A DNA stretch of 64,000 nucleotides from Planctomycetaceae bacterium (GCA_027487775.1 JAIYCY010000030.1:1-64000), one strand, 5' to 3'. Numbered from the stretch's first letter, positions 1-9,100 are shown. The notes: generated by a model not told the origin, from the letters alone. Program-made: numbers and translations.

Positions 1-81
1 GCGATTCGACGACGGATGAAGGAGTACGACTTGCTGAGCGAGCCACGATCATCCAGAATCGCCCGGGAAATGCGAGCGTAA
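1..81 (+). CDS. 3' end of a gene cut by the window edge (uncertain)
   Basis: Frame 1 is open from the window edge to a TAA at 79-81 and would encode 26 residues ending IAREMRA. Frame 3 is also open, to a stop at about 90, so the true frame is undecided. No family can be recognised. The direct repeats just downstream, with a GGGGCTGTCCCC-like core, resemble those often found next to REP-associated transposases, but nothing in the visible residues proves that identity. Confidence 0.25.
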   Translation, partial: AIRRRMKEYDLLSEPRSSRIAREMRA

Positions 82-102
82 ATGCTTAACCGAATGGCAT
101 TC

Positions 103-150
103 GGGGCTGTCCCTGTTTCGTATCCGGGGGCTGTCCCCGGTTCGTATCCG
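103..150. repeat. Tandem pair of 24-bp repeats
   Basis: Two adjacent 24-bp units, 103-126 and 127-150, match at 22 of 24 positions. Each begins GGGGCTGTCCC and ends TTCGTATCCG. The GGGGCTGTCCCC core is a near-palindrome. The pair lies between the cut gene end and the anti-sigma gene, which is on the opposite strand. Confidence 0.8.
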
Positions 151-186
151 TTGACGTGGGGCGGTGCATAGCGGCCTTATGAGTGA

Positions 187-906
187 TCAATCGCCCAGCA
201 GCGGAACAAAAACCGGCGTGGGAAGTGGCGATACCTCAACTGCGATGTAGTTCTTCGTTTCTGCTCGGTGTATGTAGAGGCCCGGTTGCACGTCTTCCTC
301 GAGCCGGGCGGCCGACTTTTTGTCGGACAGGAGGACGATCACGGGCTTACCTTCGTACCGTGTTAGGAGTATGAGTTCTCGAGGATTGAGTGTTTGCGCG
401 CCGCTATAGTACGGTTCGGTCCAGCCGAGTAGTTCGAGCTGTGCCGGAAGCGGGGCGAGCGCGATGGGAAGATCCCCGAAGTGTCCGGACACCCTGGACG
501 CGAACTCTTCGGCGGAGCAAACCCAAGAAGGCATAAGCCCAGCCTCGACCTCTCGGTGATACACGACCGAAGGCGACACGACGTCCAACGCGCGGGCGAT
601 CGAAGGTTGATTCTGGACGCTGTTCAACAGACTGGACACGGTTACCACGATCGCAATCGAAGCGGCGGCGACCGCGGCCCATCCCAGCCAGGGGCGGACG
701 AGTTGGGTCCGGTTCGGCAGCGTTGTTGTCAGAGGTTTCGTCTCAACGCCATCTGCCGCATCGTTTTCGTGGATGAGGGATGCGAGTCGATCGTGAAGGT
801 GCTCAAGACGATCACCCGGATCGAACGCGCGTCGCAATTGCTGCGTCGTGTCCGGATCGAGAGGCTCGTCGTCGTCGATCCTGTTTGTTTTGGGTGTGTC
901 GTTCAT
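187..906 (-). CDS. Anti-sigma-factor-like single-pass membrane protein
   Basis: A 239-residue protein with an acidic N-terminal cytoplasmic part of about 70 residues, one hydrophobic helix at about residues 74-94 (WLGWAAVAAASIAIVV) and a C-terminal extracytoplasmic domain of about 140 residues. This is the layout of transmembrane anti-sigma factors. The ATG at 906 overlaps the stop of the upstream ECF sigma gene as ATGA, so the two are translationally coupled; an ATG nine bases earlier is less likely. No ZAS zinc motif (HxxxCxxC) is visible. The role is inferred from position and topology: holding the partner sigma factor at the membrane until a signal arrives. Confidence 0.65.
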   Translation of the reverse strand: MNDTPKTNRIDDDEPLDPDTTQQLRRAFDPGDRLEHLHDRLASLIHENDAADGVETKPLTTTLPNRTQLVRPWLGWAAVAAASIAIVVTVSSLLNSVQNQPSIARALDVVSPSVVYHREVEAGLMPSWVCSAEEFASRVSGHFGDLPIALAPLPAQLELLGWTEPYYSGAQTLNPRELILLTRYEGKPVIVLLSDKKSAARLEEDVQPGLYIHRAETKNYIAVEVSPLPTPVFVPLLGD

Positions 907-1466
907 TTGCGCCACCGATCTGTTTCATCCTTAAGTCCCTCGGCCGACAACAACTCTTTAAGTCGTTGTCTGCTGCGGTGGACGTGGCTCATCGCGGTGC
1001 CTTGTGGCAACTGCAACAGCTCGGCGATTTCCTCATAACTGCAGTCAAGCACCGTCCGTAAGAGCAGGCACGCTCGAGCTGTTTCGTCAAGAGAACTTAG
1101 TGCCCGGGCCAGCTCGTCACTAAGGCCGAGCCGCTCGGGCAGTTGCGCTGCAGGCGAAGTCAGGTCACGCGTGGACGGGGAGTTGGGTGAGCCATGGGTG
1201 TCGGAAATCTCGTGTCTATCAATCTCAAGACCAATCCTCATCGAGCGTGCCTGCCTCGCCCGCAGCGCGACATGCCGGGCGATCTGGCAGATCCACGCGG
1301 CGAAGTTCGTCCCCGGACGGAACTCAGCCCGCTTTCGCCACGCGATCAGCGCCGCCTCCTGCAGCACATCGTCGGCGGCGTGCGCATCGACGAGAATGCC
1401 CGCCGCGACAACCCATGGACGACGCGAAGCCCTGCGAAACTCTTGCATGAATGTCTCGGCGTCCAT
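903..1466 (-). CDS. ECF-type RNA polymerase sigma factor
   Basis: A 187-residue sigma-70 family protein. Region 2 has the typical DDVLQEAALIAWRK helix followed by a NFAAWICQIARHVALR stretch. Region 4 has the LSSLDETARACLLLR and SYEEIAELLQLPQGTAMS helix-turn-helix motifs, then SRQRLKELL. The chosen ATG has an AAGG upstream; a longer reading from a TTG at 1499 is possible. The residue pattern resembles planctomycete and verrucomicrobial ECF sigma factors. It is coupled to the downstream membrane anti-sigma gene and divergent from a PEP-CTERM gene, so control of surface proteins is plausible but unproven. Confidence 0.85.
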   Translation of the reverse strand: MDAETFMQEFRRASRRPWVVAAGILVDAHAADDVLQEAALIAWRKRAEFRPGTNFAAWICQIARHVALRARQARSMRIGLEIDRHEISDTHGSPNSPSTRDLTSPAAQLPERLGLSDELARALSSLDETARACLLLRTVLDCSYEEIAELLQLPQGTAMSHVHRSRQRLKELLSAEGLKDETDRWRK

Positions 1467-1499
1467 AAGGGCGTTGACCTTGTCTAATACACAATGCAA

Positions 1500-1542
1500 G
1501 CAGGATGTGATTGTATTGCAAATCGTAGATTTTACATCCTGC
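1500..1542. promoter_or_regulatory. Inverted repeat upstream of the ECF sigma gene
   Basis: Nine-base arms GCAGGATGT (1500-1508) and ACATCCTGC (1534-1542) flank a 25-base AT-rich spacer. The spacer contains TTGCAATACAAT on the minus strand, a 12-mer that recurs at about 9201. The repeat sits 34-76 bases upstream of the sigma start, where an operator or autoregulated promoter could lie. Confidence 0.4.
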
Positions 1543-1770
1543 AGATCAACGACAGCCGCGGGGGATAGGGGGGTCCGGACGGCACATTGCCGACCCTCGC
1601 GCGTGTTTCTCAGCGACCGAGGTGAGCCGTCCGCAGCACATCGAGCAAGAAATTATTCGACGCGCTGCAATGGATGGACGACTTTCCGGGATACGTGGGC
1701 AAGAGCCTCATCTTCCCGGATTCTGCGTGTTGCAGCCTAACGGAAGTCCCCCAAATCGCCCGGAGAGAAC

Positions 1771-2442
1771 ATGCATCGCACCGCCTTCGTCGTTGCCGTT
1801 TTGGCTGTCGCGTCATCCGCGTCGGCCGCTTCGACCAGTTCGATCGACACCTTCGATACCACCAGCGAAGGCTGGGCGGTCGGATCGGCTGGCACCCAGC
1901 CCACCTTCAACAGCGGCCTGAGTTTCAACAGCCAACCCGGTTTTCTGCGTCACTTCTCCGACGGCAGCAGCGCCAACGGCAAGTTCATCATGTGGAGCGA
2001 AGAACCCGACTGGACCGGCAACTACACCGCAGCAGGCGTCGGCTCGATCGGCCTGTGGGTCGACGGCCGCACGGGAACCGACCTGCCCCTGCGCATCGGA
2101 CTTGACGGCCCCGGCGGCTGGTTTTACACGCCCGCCCAGACCGTCGTGATCGCCGACGACTGGAAGAGATTGGTCTTCGACATCAGCCCTGCCAACCTGA
2201 CCTTCGCGACCGGCAGCGGCAGTGGCGACGTCAACGCCACGCTCGCCGCGGTCGATGCATTTGAAATCTTCGGCGGCGCTGGCTCCGTCGGCTACGCCGC
2301 GAGCGGCGACCTGCTCCGTGCAGGCACGTCGAACAACGTGCTCTGGTTCGACAACATCGCCGCCATTGCAATCCCCGAACCGAGCACGATCGGCCTCATC
2401 GCCGGCGCGGGTCTGCTCGGCCTGACCCGTCGTCGTCGCTGA
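1771..2442 (+). CDS. PEP-CTERM sorted secreted protein
   Basis: A 223-residue exported protein. It has a signal peptide ending SASA (about residues 1-19), a beta-rich body and the C-terminal sorting signal IPEPSTIGLIAGAGLLG followed by TRRRR. The PEP motif, hydrophobic helix and Arg tail mark it for exosortase processing. The body (DNFDT-like start, long Gly/Asn-rich strands, NVLWFDNIAAI before the signal) looks like a jelly-roll carbohydrate-binding fold, but no specific family is claimed. A GGAGAG ribosome site precedes the ATG. It is divergent from the ECF sigma gene. Confidence 0.85.
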   Translation: MHRTAFVVAVLAVASSASAASTSSIDTFDTTSEGWAVGSAGTQPTFNSGLSFNSQPGFLRHFSDGSSANGKFIMWSEEPDWTGNYTAAGVGSIGLWVDGRTGTDLPLRIGLDGPGGWFYTPAQTVVIADDWKRLVFDISPANLTFATGSGSGDVNATLAAVDAFEIFGGAGSVGYAASGDLLRAGTSNNVLWFDNIAAIAIPEPSTIGLIAGAGLLGLTRRRR

Positions 2443-2810
2443 GCGCCACCGCTCGGCTTGCTGGTGTAGGTTTTACTGTCTCGTTTGGCATCGTTGTCGT
2501 ACCCGAAACAGCAACGGTGCATCGGGTGGACGAATTCACCGCAATGGCGATCGCTCGTCGCCGGCCCGTTCCGCTCAGACGGGGTCAGGTGTGTAAGACT
2601 CTCGCGGGCGCCATTCACCTTTCGTGGTTGGCGTTATCGCGAATCTGGATGCCAACAGGGTCATGGAATCGCGTATGCCGACAAGTTCCTGGCACGAAGC
2701 AAAGTCTGCTCAATGGGGTCGCGTCAGATAAGCGACAGTGCGGGCGTCCTATGTGGGTCGCCTCAGCCGTCGACGTTACTACTCGGGGCAATTTCCCCGA
2801 AGGAGAGAAT
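2443..2810. other. Gene-poor spacer between two PEP-CTERM genes
   Basis: No convincing coding sequence is seen. An upstream extension of the next gene is open here, but its composition does not look like an exported protein. A small dyad, CGGGG-caattt-CCCCG, at 2784-2799 lies just before the ribosome-binding site of the next gene. The stretch GGGGTCAGGTGTGTAAG at about 2581 may be a remnant of a dispersed repeat. Confidence 0.5.
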
Positions 2811-3737
2811 GTGTTCGTCAAGTCCTCGATCACCGTGGCCGCGATCGCGGCCGTTACCGGCCTAAGCGCAATCGTTGCGTCTGCCCAAGTCATCATCCCC
2901 ACCGCGCCCATCGGTAACCCCGGCAACGCCGCAGACCCGAGAAACGGCCGGGGCACTGTGACGTATGTGTACAGCATTGGCACCACCGAGGTGACGAACG
3001 CGCAGTACGCGGCGTTCCTCAACGCCAAGGCAAGATCGGACCCGTTCAGTCTATACAACACGGGCATGGCCGGCACCTTCGGCGGCATCGCCCGCTCCGG
3101 CACTGATGGTTCGTTCTCGTACAGCACGATTGCGGGCCGCGAGAATAACCCGGTGAACTTCGTCTCGTTCTGGGACACGACGCGCTTTGCCAACTGGCTG
3201 AACAACGGCCAGGGCGATGGCGACACCGAGATCGGCGCGTATACGCTTGGTGGCGTGGCGAACCCGGCGAGCGCTTCGGTCAACCGCAACGCGGGCGCGC
3301 AGTGGGTCGTGCCCACCGAGGACGAGTGGTACAAGGCCGGATACTTCCAGCCCGCCAACCAGGGCGGACCGACGAGCAACTACTGGCTGTACCCGACGTT
3401 GGATGGCCGCTTCCCGAATGCCCAGCAGGCAAACGTCCTCGGCGGGATCGGCAACACCACGCCCGTGGGCTCCTTCGCCTCGAACTTTAACGGCACTTTC
3501 GACATGGCTGGGAATGTGTGGGAGTGGAACGAGACGCGCGCGTTCGGGAGCTTCCGCGGCCAACGAGGCGGGTCATTCGGCAATGACGACGCCCAAACGG
3601 AGTCCGTCAGACCCGTCTTCAGCAACCCAACGATCGAAAGCAACCTTGTCGGGTTTCGCGTCGCCCAGGTCCCCGAGCCAGCGTCGCTCGCTCTGCTGGC
3701 AGCCTGCGGGCTGCTTGCCTTGCGCCGTCGCAACTGA
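2811..3737 (+). CDS. Formylglycine-generating-enzyme-fold (SUMF1-like) PEP-CTERM protein, probably non-catalytic
   Basis: The start is taken as GTG at 2811 because GAAGGAGAG precedes it and the encoded FVKSSITVAAIAAVTGLSA forms a signal peptide; the longer ATG at 2517 lacks one. The 308-residue product has FGE-sulfatase landmarks: YSIGTTEVTNAQYAAFLNA near the N-terminus, NPVNFVSFWDTTRFANWLN, WVVPTEDEWYKAGYF, GNVWEWNE, RGGSF and GFRVA. The segment after RGGSF contains no cysteine, whereas catalytic FGEs carry two there. It ends with VPEPASLALLAACGLLALRRRN. It is probably a cell-surface binding or structural use of the fold rather than an enzyme. Confidence 0.85.
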   Translation: MFVKSSITVAAIAAVTGLSAIVASAQVIIPTAPIGNPGNAADPRNGRGTVTYVYSIGTTEVTNAQYAAFLNAKARSDPFSLYNTGMAGTFGGIARSGTDGSFSYSTIAGRENNPVNFVSFWDTTRFANWLNNGQGDGDTEIGAYTLGGVANPASASVNRNAGAQWVVPTEDEWYKAGYFQPANQGGPTSNYWLYPTLDGRFPNAQQANVLGGIGNTTPVGSFASNFNGTFDMAGNVWEWNETRAFGSFRGQRGGSFGNDDAQTESVRPVFSNPTIESNLVGFRVAQVPEPASLALLAACGLLALRRRN

Positions 3738-3784
3738 TGGGGTCTGGTCAAGCTGGAGATCAGAGGAGTCAGACGACCAACGGC

Positions 3785-3821
3785 GACGTGACTCTTTGCT
3801 CGCGTGTCAAAGAGTCACGTC
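3785..3821 (+). terminator. Long hairpin downstream of the FGE-like gene
   Basis: Perfect 14-bp arms GACGTGACTCTTTG (3785-3798) and CAAAGAGTCACGTC (3808-3821) enclose a 9-base loop. No clear T-run follows, so it may be a stabilising hairpin or a factor-assisted terminator. It lies 47 bases after the stop codon. Confidence 0.6.
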
Positions 3822-4012
3822 CCGTTCGACTCCATGTTTGTTCCTCGCCTCAAGCTGAACTGAATGTGTTACGTCCACCTTGAACTCCGGGCATCATCGC
3901 GACATCACTACAAATCAACTCGAGGCTGAACACAGGATCTCGATGCATTCTCAGCCAGCCGCCCGGCAATTGGAATGAATCATTTTCTCTCTCCCCTCGA
4001 CCTGGACAACCA

Positions 4013-7000
4013 ATGAAGTCTCATCCCTTTCAATCGGTGCTTCGAAGAGAACACGTTTCGAACGCGGTTGACCGCATGGAAACCCTTGAGCTGCGTCGCC
4101 ATTTGACGAGTGCTTCGTTCGATCCACAGGACGGGAAGCTTGGCAACGGTCACGGCGTCGGGTGCGGCTGCAGCGGTTGCTGTGGGCCGGGGCTGGTTGA
4201 GGCGATGGCGCGCAACGGCGCCGACCACGATGCTTCGTGGTACACGCCGGTCGCCAGTGCATCGTTGTCGGGTGGTCCAGAGGCATCGCCCCCGCCGACC
4301 TTTCCCACCAACGCGGCGGGCCTGCCGCTGCTGACCTCGCGCGCCGACGGCCAGGGCCTGAAGATCTTCCTCGATTTCGACGGCAACGGCTCGAACCTGC
4401 CCTTCGGCCTCGACGCCAACGACGCCACGTTCAATGCGGCCGAGCAGACTGCGATCTACGAAACGTGGCGCGAAATCGTCAGCTACTATTCCCCGTTCAA
4501 CGTCAATGTGACGACGATCCAACCGCCGACCGGTCCGAGCGATCCGCTGTTTGCATGGCAGTTGACCTCCAAATCCATCAGCGGCCTCTTTGCGGCCGCG
4601 AACTCGCTCACGCGGACTGAGCCGACAGCATTCAATGAAGCAAGCAATGCGGTTTCCAGGCGTTCCGGTATCGCCCATGAGGTCGGCCACATCCTGGGAC
4701 TCTTGCACCAGAGCGAGTTTGACAGACTCGGTGGGACGACATTTGCCTACACCGACGGATTCGGCCCGCGCGACGCATCGATCATGGGCGTCGACTTTGC
4801 GACCAACGTCCGCAACTTCTTCTTCGGCCGAAGCTCCGAGGGTGTGGCGACACTTCAGGACGACATCTTCGACATCGCCGCGACGGTCGCCTCCGTCACC
4901 GGCGACGACGGATTCAGGCCGGACGATTTTGGTGATTCGCCTTTTTCGGCATTCGTCGTCACGCCAGACGTCCAGCAGATCCCCGGGATCATCGAGCGTC
5001 ACAACGATGTCGATCTATTCCAGGTATCCATTGCCGATGCGGGCACATGGCATTTCGACGCGACGCCGACGTTCGAGTCGTCGGTTTCGCCGAAGCTCGA
5101 GCTGTTCGATTCGCTGGGCCGGCTCATCGCGTCGCGTGACGATGCCGACCAGCGCAACGAGCGGAACAACGACGTCGAGTTCACGCGCGAGATGCAGCCG
5201 GGAACATACTTCGTTCGCGTCACATCCAGCGGCGACTATTCCGAACTGGGCGAGTACCTGCTGACGGTCTCCCCGCTGCCCACGGGCTTCATTTCGGCAG
5301 ACGTCTCGACCACGATCGACCGACCCGGCACATCAAGCTTCGACCCGGCGACCGGCGTCCTGACACTTCTGGGCGCAGGGACGGGAATCACCTCGACGGC
5401 AGATCAGTTCCGCTTCACGCACGACACGTTCACTGGCGACGGCTCGATCACGGCGCGTGTTCTGTCGCTCGATAACTTCAACGCGGCGGGCAAGGCGGGC
5501 CTGATGTTCCGCGCGTCGGCCGGCAGCAACAGCGCGTTCGTGATGGTCAACGTCACGCCCAGTGGCGGCGTGGAGTTCATTCGCCGGACGTCGACCGGCG
5601 GTGCGACCTCGACCCTCGCGACTGCCGCCCCGGGCTCACTCGCACGCTGGCTGCGATTGAGCCGAGCGGGCGACACCTTCACCGCTCAACATTCGCCCGA
5701 CGGCGTGACGTGGACCACGCTCGGTTCGCCGACGACCGTCACGCTACCTGCGAGCAGCCTGGCCGGCTTCGCGACGTCGTCGCACAACAGCCGAGCGGCC
5801 GGGTTTGCAGAGTTCGACAATATTGCCTTCACCGGTACGCTCGGCGAAGCCCCTCCGACATTCAACGCACTTGCTTCCCCCGAGAGTCTCGTCGCGAACG
5901 CTGCAACCGGCGCTTCGACGGCAGTCGTCCTGAATTGGGATGACGTCGCCGGCGAGTCTGGCTATGGCATCGAACGCAGCGTCGACGGCGTCAACTTCAC
6001 CCGCATCTCCAGCAGCGTTGCGCCCGACACGACGACCTTCACCGACAACCTCACGTTCGGCTCGATGCGGTGGTGGTATCGCGTCGTCGCGCTCTCGGGA
6101 TCGACCGCATCCGCCCCAGGCGCTCCAGCCAGTGTCGTCAACAAGCCCAGCGCTCCAACCATTCCGAACGCCTCCTATGCACCGCCTGCGATCAGCGCGG
6201 CCTCGGGCACGGCGATCTATCTCAACTGGTCTGACGTGCAAGGCGATCAGGGCTATCTCGTCGAGCGCTCGACCGATGGCGTGACCTTCGAGCAAATCGG
6301 GACGACAGAAGCCAACCGAAACGCGTTCAACGATACGACTGTCTCACCGGCGACGGCCTATCGATACCGGATCACACCGATCACCTTCTTCGCCGATGGC
6401 GTTGTCCCGTCGCTGACGATGAGCGGAGCCAGTCGATGGACGAACAGCGATCTCAGAATCGCCTCGCGCAGCGCGAGTTCGATGACCCTTGCCTGGAGTG
6501 ACTTGCCGGCCGAATCGGGCTACCGAATCGAACGCTCGACCAGTGGACTGACGAATTGGACCACGGTCGCCAACCTCCCCGCCAACCGCACGAGCTGGGT
6601 CGACACGGCCGTCACATCCGCATCTACATCGGCGTCGGAATATCACTACCGAATCTCTGCTGTTCTGCCCCTGGCTGAAGTATCCTTGTCCGCGGTCGCA
6701 TTCGCCGGCTCGCTCCCGACCGCGTCCAACCCACTACCTGCCGGTTGGACGGGACGCGAGGTCGGAAACACCGGCGGCCTTGGCAGCGTTGCAGGGGTCG
6801 GGACCACGACATTCAAGGTCATCGGCGGCGGCACCTCGATCGGAAACGGTCCGGCCGACTCGTTCTATTTCGTTTACAGGCGACTCGTCGGCGACGGATC
6901 GATCACGGTTCAACTCAACGGCCAAAAGATAAACGGCAGCGACAATGACGCCGAAGCGGGAGTGATGATCCGCGACTCGCTGGCAGTCGACTCGGCGTAC

Positions 7001-8401
7001 GCGTTCGTTAACGCCGAACCCCGAAACGCCCGACGCGTCGACTTTGAAACCAGAAAGTCCGCGGGCTTTAGCGTTAGCGAAGTCATCGGGCCGACATCCG
7101 ACTTTTTCGTTTGGATGCGCCTCTCGCGGACTGGTATCAACGTCGTGGGCGAAGCCTCCCGCGATGGGATCAATTGGACGGTGATTGCGTCGCGTGTATT
7201 GAACGCGAGCACCACGACGCCGATCTACATCGGCATGGCCGTCAGCGCGATCGAAGCGAATGTGCTCAGCAACGCAGTCTTCAGCAACGTTGTCGTCAGC
7301 GGCAACACCTCTGTGAATGAGACGCCGACCATCTCATCGCCCGCTTTCGCGCCGGCTCCGGTCACAGGCACGACGGCAAACCTCAACGTCCTCGCCGCCG
7401 ACGATGCGGGTGAAGCGGCGCTGACCTACACGTGGTCGACGATCGCCTCGCCTTCTGGCGCACCTGCGCCCGCTTTCGCCGCGTCCAACGGCACCAACGC
7501 CGCCAAGAACATCGCCGCCACGTTTGGCGCTGCCGGAAGCTACGCCTTCCGCGTCACCGCGACCGATGCCGGCGGGCTGACGACCACCAGCGACGTGAGC
7601 GTCAGTGTCGTCTCCACGTTTACTTCGCTGAACGTCACGCCAACGATCACCAACATCGCACCGGGCGCAACGCAGTTGTTCGCCGCAACGGCCCTCGATC
7701 AATTCGGCGGCTCGCTCGCGCTGCCGTCGATCGACTGGCTCGCCTCCTCCGGCACGATTGCCGCCGGCTCATTCACCGCCCCAACGACGGCCGGTCCGGT
7801 GACGATCACCGCCAGCAGCGGCGCGATCACGGCATCGACCACCGTCCGGGTCGACCTTGTCGCCGAAGCGCCGACGTTCAACTTCGAACTGTCGCCACAC
7901 ACGCTCTCGGTCAACTTCAACGGAAACGTCTCGTCATCGCTCTCCGCAAGCGACTTCGTCATCACCAACACAACCACCGCGCAAGTGATCCCGAGCACCG
8001 ATGTCTCGGTTGTCTACGACACGATCACCAACCGAGCTACGCTCAGTTACGTTCCGGGTGCCCTGCCCGATGGAAACTACAGTCTCTCGGTCGCACCCGC
8101 CGATGTGTTGTTGGACGACGGGCAACTCCTTTCGGCACCGGTGTCGTTCAACTTCCGCTTCCTGCGCGGCGACGCAACCAACGACGGTGTCGTAAACTTC
8201 GCAGACCTACTCATCATCGCCCGAAACTACGGCCAGTCTGGTCGCACATTCTCCCAAGGCGATTTCAACTACGACAACCAGGTGGACTTCAACGACCTGC
8301 TCATCCTCGCCCGGCTCTACGGGAACGTGTTTTCGAGCAGCGGATTGACTGTCGCAGCCAAGCAGAAGAACTCGCGCGCCGGGCAAGGCATCATCACCTA
8401 G
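4013..8401 (+). CDS. Large modular secreted metzincin-like protein with FN3, lectin-like and dockerin modules
   Basis: A 1,462-residue protein. The N-terminus has a METLELRRHL motif resembling the planctomycete LEPR-XLL signal, then a Cys-rich GCGCSGCC patch (about 47-60). A metalloprotease-like domain follows, with HEVGHILGLLH (His222, His226, His232) and a downstream SIMG Met-turn, the metzincin signature. After it come a PPC-type domain (about 332-418), a concanavalin-like domain (about 461-611), three fibronectin-III repeats (about 621-884), a second concanavalin-like domain (about 896-1099), Ig/PKD-like modules (about 1103-1379) and a C-terminal dockerin-type pair (GDATNDGVVNFADLLIIARN, GDFNYDNQVDFNDLLILARL). 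No PEP-CTERM is present. No clear ribosome-binding site precedes the ATG. It is probably a surface or extracellular polymer-binding protease. Confidence 0.85.
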   Translation: MKSHPFQSVLRREHVSNAVDRMETLELRRHLTSASFDPQDGKLGNGHGVGCGCSGCCGPGLVEAMARNGADHDASWYTPVASASLSGGPEASPPPTFPTNAAGLPLLTSRADGQGLKIFLDFDGNGSNLPFGLDANDATFNAAEQTAIYETWREIVSYYSPFNVNVTTIQPPTGPSDPLFAWQLTSKSISGLFAAANSLTRTEPTAFNEASNAVSRRSGIAHEVGHILGLLHQSEFDRLGGTTFAYTDGFGPRDASIMGVDFATNVRNFFFGRSSEGVATLQDDIFDIAATVASVTGDDGFRPDDFGDSPFSAFVVTPDVQQIPGIIERHNDVDLFQVSIADAGTWHFDATPTFESSVSPKLELFDSLGRLIASRDDADQRNERNNDVEFTREMQPGTYFVRVTSSGDYSELGEYLLTVSPLPTGFISADVSTTIDRPGTSSFDPATGVLTLLGAGTGITSTADQFRFTHDTFTGDGSITARVLSLDNFNAAGKAGLMFRASAGSNSAFVMVNVTPSGGVEFIRRTSTGGATSTLATAAPGSLARWLRLSRAGDTFTAQHSPDGVTWTTLGSPTTVTLPASSLAGFATSSHNSRAAGFAEFDNIAFTGTLGEAPPTFNALASPESLVANAATGASTAVVLNWDDVAGESGYGIERSVDGVNFTRISSSVAPDTTTFTDNLTFGSMRWWYRVVALSGSTASAPGAPASVVNKPSAPTIPNASYAPPAISAASGTAIYLNWSDVQGDQGYLVERSTDGVTFEQIGTTEANRNAFNDTTVSPATAYRYRITPITFFADGVVPSLTMSGASRWTNSDLRIASRSASSMTLAWSDLPAESGYRIERSTSGLTNWTTVANLPANRTSWVDTAVTSASTSASEYHYRISAVLPLAEVSLSAVAFAGSLPTASNPLPAGWTGREVGNTGGLGSVAGVGTTTFKVIGGGTSIGNGPADSFYFVYRRLVGDGSITVQLNGQKINGSDNDAEAGVMIRDSLAVDSAYAFVNAEPRNARRVDFETRKSAGFSVSEVIGPTSDFFVWMRLSRTGINVVGEASRDGINWTVIASRVLNASTTTPIYIGMAVSAIEANVLSNAVFSNVVVSGNTSVNETPTISSPAFAPAPVTGTTANLNVLAADDAGEAALTYTWSTIASPSGAPAPAFAASNGTNAAKNIAATFGAAGSYAFRVTATDAGGLTTTSDVSVSVVSTFTSLNVTPTITNIAPGATQLFAATALDQFGGSLALPSIDWLASSGTIAAGSFTAPTTAGPVTITASSGAITASTTVRVDLVAEAPTFNFELSPHTLSVNFNGNVSSSLSASDFVITNTTTAQVIPSTDVSVVYDTITNRATLSYVPGALPDGNYSLSVAPADVLLDDGQLLSAPVSFNFRFLRGDATNDGVVNFADLLIIARNYGQSGRTFSQGDFNYDNQVDFNDLLILARLYGNVFSSSGLTVAAKQKNSRAGQGIIT

Positions 8402-9100
8402 CGAGTGGGGCTGAAACGGGGCGCAATTGCGCTTTGCGACTCCACCCGATGCGATTCGGGCAGTTCCGGGCATGACCACGAGACTAGCCGCGCTCCGGCG
8501 GCGTGAAAACTGTTTACGTCCCCGTGCCGCTCTCCTGCATGAACCGCATGTCGTCGGATTGTGGGGCTCCTGCTGCGGATTTACGGGCCTCGTGGAAGCT
8601 TCATCGGACGGTCTAGTCGATAGGCCTCCAGCTTCCAAGCCGAGGGGGTCGCGTTGGGTGAAGCGGCCTAATGTCGGGTGGAGTAGGCGGGCGCGGTTGT
8701 AGTAGAGGCCGGTTTCGTGGTCGATGGCCAAGCCCTGATGCCCGTGGCGGAAGTCGGCGTCGGATTGGCCGTCGGTGTCGACGGAGAAATCGGCGTTGAG
8801 GACGGTGCGGGTTCCGTAGGGTGTGTAGTGGTAGCGATCGATGACCGCGCCCGCGCGGCTGGCGACGCTGGTGACGTTGTGGTTGGCGTCCTGCTGGACG
8901 AAGAGTCGCTGGTCCCCGCCATGCACGCGAACGACCGCGATGTCGGCTGGGGCTTGACCTGTCGAATGTCCGACAGCCACGACGCGGTCGAGAGCATCGA
9001 TTGCGAGTCCGTTGAAGACGTCGGCGGAGCCGTTGCCGAAGTCGACATAGACGACACCGTCGGAGCCGAAGGCGGAATCGACATGTCCGGCGGGGGCCAT
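8207..9100 (-). pseudogene. Orphan delta-60 repeat/RHS-core fragment, probably decayed
   Basis: Residues 1-60 form one delta-60-type repeat (VDSAFGSDGVVYVDFGNG, LAIDALDRVVAVG). Residues 68-160 form an RHS-repeat-associated core (DRYHYTPYGTRTVLNAD, GHQGLAIDHETGLYYNRAR, GRFTQRDPLGL). Neither a signal peptide nor an upstream YD-repeat shell is present, and the frame is closed by a TGA about 60 bases before the ATG. After RDPLGLEAGG, near 8640, the sequence loses protein character and runs antisense through the end of the metzincin gene. No toxin domain follows. It looks like a remnant of a much larger gene, or an unused RHS tip. Confidence 0.6.

Noticed and set aside
1171..1740. Plus-strand open frames opposite the ECF sigma gene
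   Set aside because: The minus strand carries complete sigma region 2 and 4 motifs; the plus frames have none.
3980..5002. 340-codon open frame on the minus strand opposite the metzincin gene
   Set aside because: Arg-rich shadow of a gene whose zinc motif and module layout are clear.
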